From assembly GCA_014728185.1 (NCBI GenBank), contig WJMB01000116.1, forward strand, positions 1 through 13,189: 13,189 nucleotides of DNA, in the 5' to 3' direction. The notes beneath the pieces are model-generated. The model had not been told where the DNA came from. It saw nothing but the letters and a program-made list of their open reading frames with translations, and ran no database searches. This stretch comes from Candidatus Coatesiibacteriota bacterium. GTDB lineage: Bacteria; RBG-13-66-14. The number at the start of each line of letters is the position of its first letter. Within the stretch, counting starts at the first letter, position 1. Positions 5,846-11,213 of this stretch are shown here, piece by piece. Position numbers and translations under genes: made by a program.

Positions 5846-6560
5846 CGGATCAACTGATGGTTCGCTGATCCGACGCATCGACCGTGATGCCCTGGCTTGG
5901 GCCATCGACGCGGCCCTGCTGCGCCCCGACGCCGCGGCCGATGATCTCGTCGACTGCGTCGAGGAGTGCCTGAGCCTGGGGGTCAAGGCGCTGTGCGTGT
6001 TGCCCCGGCAGTTGCGCCGCGCCCGCAGTCTGGTCGATTCCGCCGGCGGCGGCCTGGACCTCTGCGGCGTGGTCGACTTCCCCCTGGGATCGCACTCGAC
6101 GGAGGAGAAGGTGGCCGAGGCTCGACGGTTGATCAATGCCGGGGCCGACGAACTCGACGCCGTTATCAACCTGGGCTGGCTGAAGAGCCGCCGCCTGGAC
6201 GAGCTGCGCCGCGAGCTCGACGCCCTGCGCCGCATCGCTTCGTCCAAGGTGCTCAAGATCATCGTCGAATGCCCCCTGCTCGACGCCGACGAGGCGGCGA
6301 TGGCCGCCGAGCTCTGCCTCGATGCCGGGGTGGATTACGTCAAGACCGGCACGGGCACCCGGGGCGCGGCGACGACGGAGCACGTCTTCATCCTGCGCAG
6401 CGCCGTGGGTAGCTCCCTGGACGTCAAGGCCGCCGGAGGCATCCGCAGCCTGCGTGACGCCGCGGTGATGTTCGAGGCCGGAGCCAACCGCCTGGGCACT
6501 TCCAGCGCCGCCCGGATCATCGCCGAGCACGACGAGTTGAACCAGGGTAGGCGCAAGTGA
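5799..6560 (+). CDS. deoC: Deoxyribose-phosphate aldolase
   Basis: It cleaves 2-deoxyribose 5-phosphate to glyceraldehyde 3-phosphate and acetaldehyde, the last step of deoxynucleoside breakdown, as a class I (Schiff-base) TIM barrel. The active-site pattern is complete: DELDAVIN (Asp120), IIVECPLL (154-161), YVKTGTG (Lys182, the Schiff-base lysine by analogy with E. coli Lys167) and VKAAGGIR (Lys210, analogous to Lys201). The C-terminal RLGTSSA (231-237) is the phosphate-binding loop. The start is uncertain. ATG 5799 and ATG 5808 are both in frame and lie inside the DUF1844 gene, and about 30 residues precede the usual family N-terminus. No later ATG, GTG or TTG start is evident before the barrel. 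Its stop overlaps the next GTG start by 4 bp. Confidence 0.93.
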   Translation: MATMDPQRTLPERRIDGSTDGSLIRRIDRDALAWAIDAALLRPDAAADDLVDCVEECLSLGVKALCVLPRQLRRARSLVDSAGGGLDLCGVVDFPLGSHSTEEKVAEARRLINAGADELDAVINLGWLKSRRLDELRRELDALRRIASSKVLKIIVECPLLDADEAAMAAELCLDAGVDYVKTGTGTRGAATTEHVFILRSAVGSSLDVKAAGGIRSLRDAAVMFEAGANRLGTSSAARIIAEHDELNQGRRK

Positions 6561-7576
6561 ACAACGGCGGCTCCAGTTGGCCCAACAAGACGGCCCTGCG
6601 CCGGATCATCGAGCTCGACCGCTTGATCCGCGACGGTGTCGAGCCCACCGCCGAGGAGCTGGCCGAGCGCTTCGAGGTTACCGCGCGGACCATCTACCGG
6701 GACCTGGCCTACCTGCGCGACCAGCTCGGCGCGCCGCTGGCCTACCGCCGGCGTCGCTCGGGCCGCGGCGGCTACTACTACAGCGACGCCAACTACATCC
6801 TCCCCGCTGGACTGATCCGCCACGGCGAGATGGTCGGCCTGCTGCTGGCCGGTCGTCTGGTCGAGCAGACACCGGGTCAGCCGAAGGCCGCCCCCCTGGC
6901 GGCGCTGATCGAGCGCCTGCGCGGCATTCTGGACGAGCGGGAGCTCTTGCTGGTGCAGAGCGAGCTGGCCGCCTTCGACTACGCCGCCCGACGCACCCGG
7001 CGCATCGACGCCCGCGTCGTCGAGGCCGCCGCTCGGGCCCTGCGTCACCGCCGCCGCGTCCGGCTGGACCTCTACGCGCCCGCCGACGGCCGCTGGCGCC
7101 ACCTCGAGTTCGAGGGCTACCGCGTCGTCCATCTCAACAACAACTGGTACCTGCTGGGCCGCCGTGTCGAGAATGAAGAGCTCGACGCCCTGCCCCTGGC
7201 CCGGGTCAAGGGCCTGGAACCTCTCGAGGAGCGCTACTGCGTACCCAGGGAGTTCGCCCTCGAGGAGGTTCTCGGCGACGCCTTCGGCTTCCGTTTGGGC
7301 GCCGCCGAGTACCGGGTGGCCCTGGTCTTCGAGGGGGCCTCGGCCCGACGCGTCGCCGAACGCGAGTGGCACCCCAGCCAACGGCTGAGCTTCGGCTCCG
7401 ACGGCCGCCTCCGCCTGACCCTGCGCACCGCCCACCTCGTGGAGCTGACGCGCTGGCTGGCTAGCTTCGGCGGCGAGGTCCGCGTCGAGAGCCCAACCGA
7501 GCTGCGCCGCCTGCTCATCGACCACGCCAAACGCCTGGCCGCCGCCAACCACGCCCGAACGCCCCTGGACCGCTGA
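6557..7576 (+). CDS. WYL-domain transcriptional regulator (HTH-WYL-WCX)
   Basis: A 339-residue predicted DNA-binding regulator. Residues 15-60 form a DeoR/HTH_11-type winged helix, with the recognition helix around VTARTIYRDLAYL. Residues 155-225 form the WYL domain, with NNWYLLGRR at 195-203, a beta-barrel fold known to bind nucleotides, nucleic acids or other small ligands. Residues 250-330 look like the WCX extension. This is the ordinary architecture of stand-alone WYL activators and repressors. The GTG start overlaps the deoC stop as GTGA, so the two are translationally coupled; it may regulate this operon in response to a nucleoside-derived signal, but that is inference from position. 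The gene ends by overlapping the next ATG by one base. Confidence 0.9.
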   Translation: MNNGGSSWPNKTALRRIIELDRLIRDGVEPTAEELAERFEVTARTIYRDLAYLRDQLGAPLAYRRRRSGRGGYYYSDANYILPAGLIRHGEMVGLLLAGRLVEQTPGQPKAAPLAALIERLRGILDERELLLVQSELAAFDYAARRTRRIDARVVEAAARALRHRRRVRLDLYAPADGRWRHLEFEGYRVVHLNNNWYLLGRRVENEELDALPLARVKGLEPLEERYCVPREFALEEVLGDAFGFRLGAAEYRVALVFEGASARRVAEREWHPSQRLSFGSDGRLRLTLRTAHLVELTRWLASFGGEVRVESPTELRRLLIDHAKRLAAANHARTPLDR

Positions 7577-8451
7577 TGACCCGCCGACTCCCAGTCGTGC
7601 TGCTCTGCATCCTTCCAGTCCTCCCGGCCACCACGACGAGCGCCGTCGAGGTCCGCGAGGTGCCGCCCCTGGTCAAACCGACCTCGGCCCTGCTCCAGGA
7701 GCTCGATGGGCAATGCTGGGAGCTGATCTACGGCTTCGAGAGCGGCGTCGGCGAGGCCGCCGCCACCCGTTTGGCCCGGCTCACCGACTCCTATCCGCCC
7801 CGGGTGCGCGACAACAGCTACCCCTACCAACTGGCTCTGGGGCAACTGGGCTACGCCCGGGGCGACTACGCCGCCGCCAGGGCCGCCTTCGAGCGCTCCG
7901 CGATCGTCGAGGAGGCCGCCGCCGAGCCCCGCGCCTGGCTGGCCCTGCTCGACCTCCAGCGTGGCCGGATCTCCCCGGCGCTGACCCTGGCCCACGAAGC
8001 ACTCGAGCTCGACCCGCTCCAGCCCCTGGCCCGGGAGATCGTTCGCGCCGCCGAGTTGATCGTCAACACCGAGGTCGGCTTCTCCACCGAAGACCCCGAG
8101 GCCGTCGAGGCCCTGCAGGAGGGCGACCGGTACTTCGCCGCCGGTGATTACACCGCCGCCGCCGAGGCCTACACCGCCGCCGTCGAGCGCGACCCCGGTT
8201 TCATCGAAGCCTGGCTCTACCTGGGCGAAACCCGCCTGCGCACCGGTGAAACCGCCACCGCCCGCAAGGCCCTCGAACGCGCCTTGGCACTGGACCCGGA
8301 GAATCCCCGCGTTCACTTCCTCCTCGGCAGGCTGGCCCGGGCCGAGGGCGACGCCGCCGCCGCCCGCAGCGCCTTCGAGCGGGCCCTCGAACTGCGACCC
8401 GATTACCCCGCCGCGCGGCGTGAATTGGACGCTCTCGACGCCGAAGGTTAG
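7576..8451 (+). CDS. Exported TPR-repeat protein
   Basis: A 291-residue protein with a Sec-type signal peptide: MTRR, a hydrophobic stretch (5-17) and probable cleavage after TTTSA (residue 23). There is no good lipobox. The mature part is nearly all tetratricopeptide-like helical repeats at about 84-115, 118-149, 176-207, 210-241 and 244-275. Typical elements are ARGDYAAARAAFERS, AAGDYTAAAEAYTAAVERDP, ARKALERALALDPEN and AARSAFERALELRPDY. It is probably a periplasmic scaffold; no partner or enzyme domain is visible. Start ATG overlaps the regulator stop as TGATG, so it closes the DUF1844-deoC-WYL operon. The palindromic element copy 2 begins 72 bp after its stop. Confidence 0.88.
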   Translation: MTRRLPVVLLCILPVLPATTTSAVEVREVPPLVKPTSALLQELDGQCWELIYGFESGVGEAAATRLARLTDSYPPRVRDNSYPYQLALGQLGYARGDYAAARAAFERSAIVEEAAAEPRAWLALLDLQRGRISPALTLAHEALELDPLQPLAREIVRAAELIVNTEVGFSTEDPEAVEALQEGDRYFAAGDYTAAAEAYTAAVERDPGFIEAWLYLGETRLRTGETATARKALERALALDPENPRVHFLLGRLARAEGDAAAARSAFERALELRPDYPAARRELDALDAEG

Positions 8452-8574
8452 CCTCGATTACTTGGCATCTAATCCGCAGTCTGTTAACGTTTACTTGTTA
8501 GCTCGGCCCTATGCCATTCGGGCCGGAAACCTTTGCAAAACGACCGCCAAGACTAACGTCGGCCCCGGTCGGCG

Positions 8575-8591
8575 TTGGCACGTTTCTTGCG
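8575..8591 (+). promoter_or_regulatory. Sigma54-type -24/-12 promoter match, rightward (copy 2 left arm)
   Basis: TTGGCACGTTTCTTGCG again matches the RpoN consensus, with an expected start near 8602. It points at the phosphate butyryltransferase gene (ATG 8785), leaving a leader of about 183 nt. No sigma70-type promoter is obvious between 8708 and 8784, which makes this site the leading promoter candidate for that operon. Confidence 0.45.
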
Positions 8592-8628
8592 GAGTCCGAC
8601 CCGGGATCGTCCGAGGCACGCTCCCCGG

Positions 8629-8645
8629 CGCAAGAAACGTGCCAA
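8629..8645 (-). promoter_or_regulatory. Sigma54-type -24/-12 promoter match, leftward (copy 2 right arm)
   Basis: This is the reverse complement of 8575-8591, with an expected leftward start near 8618. It faces the rightward site and would transcribe antisense towards the TPR gene. Confidence 0.35.
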
Positions 8646-8784
8646 CGCCTCGACGCCGGGCGATCAGGCGTGTCCTAGGCCGCAGGGCTGTTTTGCAAAG
8701 GTTTCCGTCGGGTACGAGCCGAATGTGGACGATTTCGAGCTTGAAGGCAGCATTTCACCACGTCAACACGGGGGAGAGTAGCGG

Positions 8785-9684
8785 ATGGTCAAGACCTTTG
8801 ATGAATTGCGCAAGCGCGTCGCCGAGACCTCGGGCGATACCCTGGCCGTGGTCGGCGCGGCCCACCAGAGCACCCTCGAGGCCGTCGAGGAGGCCCGGGT
8901 TATGGGCCTGGCCGAGGCCCTGCTGGTCGGCCCGCGGACGGGGATAGAGGCCGCGGCGGAGAAGGCCGGCGTGGACCTCGGACCCTTCGAGGTCTTCGAC
9001 GTCGCCGGCGACGCGGCGGTCTCGGCAAAGGCCGTCGAGCTTGTCCGCGGGGGCCGCGCCGGAATGCTGATGAAGGGCTCCGTCTCGACGGGTACGATGC
9101 TCAAGGCGGTGCTGGACAAGCAGAAGGGGCTGCGCTCGGGCAAGCTGCTCAGCCACCTGGCCGCCCTCGAGGTGCCCGGCGTCGATCGCTTGCTCTTCGT
9201 CACCGACGGTGGGATGAACATCGCCCCGGACGTCCAGGGCAAGGCGGGAATCCTGGTCAACGCGGTGGAGAGCCTGCGACGTTTGGGGTATACAAGGCCC
9301 AAGGTGGCGGTGCTGGGCGCGGTCGAGAAGATCAACCCGGACATGCCCGACACGCTGGACGCCGCCGCACTGACCCAGATGGCGGCGCGGGGACAGTTCG
9401 GCGACTGCGAGGTCGACGGTCCCCTGGCCCTGGACCTGGCGGTCAGCGCCGAGGCGGCCCGTGTCAAGGGCGTCGAGAGTTCGGTGGCCGGCGCCGCCGA
9501 CATCTTCCTGGTTCCCGACATCCGTGTGGGCAACGTCTTCGCCAAGGGATTGCTCTACCTGGGCGGGGCCAAGCTGGCCGGGATGATCGCCGGGGCGGCT
9601 GCGCCCATCGTGTTGCTCTCCCGGGCCGATGACGCCGAGACCAAGCTGGACTCCATCGCGCTGTGCACGGCCTGCTCCCGTTAG
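8785..9684 (+). CDS. ptb: Phosphate butyryltransferase-like phosphotransacylase
   Basis: This family moves an acyl group between CoA and phosphate (butyryl-CoA plus phosphate giving butyryl phosphate, or a related acyl group), cytoplasmically, in energy-yielding acid formation. The whole 299-residue protein fits the phosphate acetyl/butyryltransferase fold. Motifs are GMLMKGSVSTGTMLKAVL (93-110), LLSHLAALEVPGVDRLLFVT (121-140), MNIAPD (144-149), LDAAALTQMA (191-200), VDGPLALD (210-217), VPDIRVGN (243-250), LGGAKLAG (259-266) and LLSRADDAETKLDSIAL (277-293). It resembles Ptb more than Pta in length and motifs. The usual partner, butyrate kinase, is not adjacent, so acyl specificity is uncertain. 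A good ribosome site GGGGAG (8771-8776) lies 8 bp before the ATG. Confidence 0.88.
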   Translation: MVKTFDELRKRVAETSGDTLAVVGAAHQSTLEAVEEARVMGLAEALLVGPRTGIEAAAEKAGVDLGPFEVFDVAGDAAVSAKAVELVRGGRAGMLMKGSVSTGTMLKAVLDKQKGLRSGKLLSHLAALEVPGVDRLLFVTDGGMNIAPDVQGKAGILVNAVESLRRLGYTRPKVAVLGAVEKINPDMPDTLDAAALTQMAARGQFGDCEVDGPLALDLAVSAEAARVKGVESSVAGAADIFLVPDIRVGNVFAKGLLYLGGAKLAGMIAGAAAPIVLLSRADDAETKLDSIALCTACSR

Positions 9685-9693
9685 GAGGCTCCC

Positions 9694-10299
9694 GTGGCTT
9701 GGGCTGATTGGTTGTTCCTGGTCATCATCCTGGCGGCGCTGATCCGCGGCGCCGTGGCCGGGCTGGTCAACGAAGTCATCGGCCTGGCGGGCCTGATCCT
9801 GGCCCTGATGCTGGCCAGCGTGCTCTACGTCCCCGTGGGCAAGCTGTTCAGCGGCCTGGGGGGCGACTTCGACATCAGCGGCCCCGTGGCTTTCCTGGTG
9901 GTCTTCATCGCGGCAATCATCCTGCTGCTCTTCCTGGGCAGGTTGGTCTCCAAGCTCATCGACATGACGGCGCTGGGCTGGGTCAACCACCTCTCCGGCG
10001 CCGTGCTGGGCGCGGTCAAGGGTCTGCTGATCTGCGCGGCGATCGTGCTGGTGATCCACCGCCTGCCCTCGAGCCCCGAGACCCGGCGCGAGCTGGCCGC
10101 CGGACCGATCAGCGGTCCCGCGGCGGGGTTGGCCGAACCTTTGGCCGGACTGGTCGAGTCCCTGGCGCCCCTGGCCACCGAGGACGACTCCTGGTGGCGT
10201 CCCGAGCTGGAGGAGGCCCTGGGCGTCGAGGGTGAAAACTGGGAGCTCCTCGACGAGTTGGACGAGCTACGGGGCGAGGATGAAAGCGAGGCCCAATGA
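9694..10299 (+). CDS. CvpA family inner-membrane protein
   Basis: A 201-residue membrane protein of the CvpA (colicin V production) family, whose molecular role is unsettled. Four hydrophobic segments lie at about 5-20, 25-47, 63-84 and 100-123, with the family's early RGAVAGLVNEVIGLAG and later GAVLGAVKGLLI glycine patterns. Residues 125-201 form a hydrophilic, strongly acidic tail longer than in a minimal CvpA. The GTG start is supported by AGGAGG (9683-9688), 5 bp upstream, which overlaps the stop of the preceding gene. The stop TGA overlaps the next ATG as ATGA, so translation is coupled to the lipoprotein gene. Confidence 0.85.
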   Translation: MAWADWLFLVIILAALIRGAVAGLVNEVIGLAGLILALMLASVLYVPVGKLFSGLGGDFDISGPVAFLVVFIAAIILLLFLGRLVSKLIDMTALGWVNHLSGAVLGAVKGLLICAAIVLVIHRLPSSPETRRELAAGPISGPAAGLAEPLAGLVESLAPLATEDDSWWRPELEEALGVEGENWELLDELDELRGEDESEAQ

Positions 10300-10667
10300 T
10301 GATCGCCAGAGTCAAGGCGCCCTTGTTCGTCCTGTTGATCATGCTGACCGCCGGTTGCGATAACGGCGGCAATGGCAATGGAGATACGGCGACGGTCCTG
10401 GCCGAGCTCGGTGCTGAGCTGGCGCCCCGCTTGGAGGAGGGAGCGGACCTCGGGGGCTTCGAGCCCGGCTACTACCGGGAGCGCCTGCGACGCCTCGAGG
10501 TCGGCGAGGAGCTCGGGACGGCCCGGATCAACCTGCGCAACACCGTCGACGCCCTGGCGGCTTACCAAATCGGCGAGCTCCCCGGCGACCTGATCGCCGC
10601 GCGGGACCACTTCGCCGAGTACGAGGCCGCCCTGGCCGCATACCGCGACGGAGGCGGCGATGAATAG
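10296..10667 (+). CDS. Small predicted lipoprotein
   Basis: A 123-residue protein of unrecognised family. It has a short basic start (MMIARVK), a hydrophobic core (8-17) and the lipobox LTAGC, giving lipidated Cys21. A Gly/Asn linker (DNGGNGNGD) follows. The mature domain (30-123) appears helical and charged, with no repeats or catalytic motif I recognise. Either ATG 10296 or ATG 10299 could start it; the first gives a 4-bp overlap with the CvpA stop. Its stop lies inside the next gene (8-bp overlap), so the three small envelope genes are tightly coupled and may act together. Confidence 0.8.
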   Translation: MMIARVKAPLFVLLIMLTAGCDNGGNGNGDTATVLAELGAELAPRLEEGADLGGFEPGYYRERLRRLEVGEELGTARINLRNTVDALAAYQIGELPGDLIAARDHFAEYEAALAAYRDGGGDE

Positions 10668-11037
10668 ACGCGCCTGGGGTTGGCTGACGCTGACCGGCAT
10701 CCTGCTGGCGGCGACCTTCATCATCCTGCTGGTCACGGGGACCTTCGAGGACCCGGCGACCACGGCGGCCGAGCTGCGCGAGATCGATCGGGCGCTGGCC
10801 GGCAGGATCGATAACGTCGTCGCCGGGGCGGAGTTCGACGTCACGCCCTGGATGGAGCTGATCGCCGAGGTGGACAGCTTCCTCAATCGCGCCGGTTTCG
10901 CCAAGGACGAGCTCCGCGCCGCCGTGCGCGCCCTGGGCCGCTACGCCGAGGGCCGGAAGGATCGCGACCGCGAGCTGATCGACTGGCACCGACGGCGCTT
11001 GCAGGGACACCTGCGCCTGCTGGAGCAAGGCGGGTAG
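10660..11037 (+). CDS. Small membrane-anchored protein of unknown function
   Basis: A 125-residue protein with one N-terminal hydrophobic segment (about 8-26, AWGWLTLTGILLAATFIILL) after a short basic start. This is either an uncleaved signal anchor or a signal peptide with no clear cleavage site. The remainder is helical and charged and would face the periplasm. I recognise no domain. Its charged helical body and position suggest it partners the lipoprotein just upstream; this is inference. It is the last gene before the terminator at 11053. Confidence 0.72.
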   Translation: MNRRAWGWLTLTGILLAATFIILLVTGTFEDPATTAAELREIDRALAGRIDNVVAGAEFDVTPWMELIAEVDSFLNRAGFAKDELRAAVRALGRYAEGRKDRDRELIDWHRRRLQGHLRLLEQGG

Positions 11038-11052
11038 CCGTGGTAATCATCA

Positions 11053-11084
11053 GGCGGGGACCCAACGGGTCCCCGCCAATTTTT
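11053..11084 (+). terminator. Strong Rho-independent terminator of the ptb-cvpA operon
   Basis: GGCGGGGACCC (11053-11063), loop AAC and GGGTCCCCGCC (11067-11077) form a perfect 11-bp stem. It is followed by AATTTTT (11078-11084), 15 bp after the last stop codon. The - strand flank has no T-run, so it acts rightward. Confidence 0.93.
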
Positions 11085-11147
11085 CGTTTCGTGCAAGCCG
11101 GTTATACCGTCAGAGCTGATGGTTAGCTATGAGACTGCTACGAACAG

Positions 11148-11169
11148 GGGAGGACCTTCAGGTCCTCCC
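11148..11169 (-). terminator. Hairpin, possible weak terminator of the convergent - strand gene
   Basis: GGGAGGACC (11148-11156), loop TTCA and GGTCCTCCC (11161-11169) form a perfect 9-bp stem, 45 bp past the - strand gene's stop. The sequence beyond it on either strand is not a true T-run (CTGTTCG on the - strand), so termination would be weak or Rho-assisted. The rest of 11085-11213 holds no gene. Confidence 0.4.
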
Positions 11170-11213
11170 GCTTGCATAGGTTACTGCAACCCAGGCGTAC
11201 TGCTATAACTGGG

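Larger units (their letters stand above)
8524..8707. repeat. Two-tier palindromic element, copy 2
   Basis: Outer arms CGGAAACCTTTGCAAAAC (8524-8541) and its exact complement (8690-8707) enclose perfect 21-bp inner arms (8571-8591 and 8629-8649) around a 37-nt loop (8592-8628). The inner arms start GGCGTTGGCACG where copy 1 has GGCTTTGGCACG, and the opposite arm changes to match, so pairing is kept. Loop length equals that of copy 1, and the loops agree at 20 of 37 aligned bases. The outer arms are unrelated in sequence to those of copy 1. It sits in the 333-bp gap between the TPR gene and the phosphate butyryltransferase gene; the rest of that gap holds no other feature I can support. Confidence 0.82.

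Noticed and set aside
6335..7552. Long - strand open frames opposite the WYL, TPR and ptb genes (for example 6335-7552, 7234-8316, 8755-10059).
   Set aside because: They are shadow frames typical of high-G+C genes. They lie opposite genes with clear family motifs, and their translations show only skewed composition (Gln, Gly, Ala, Val, Arg) and no domains.
4468..8707. CRISPR or insertion sequence as the source of the repeated palindromes.
   Set aside because: There are only two copies about 4 kb apart, no regular repeat-spacer spacing, no cas or transposase genes, and outer ends that differ between copies, unlike terminal inverted repeats of one IS.
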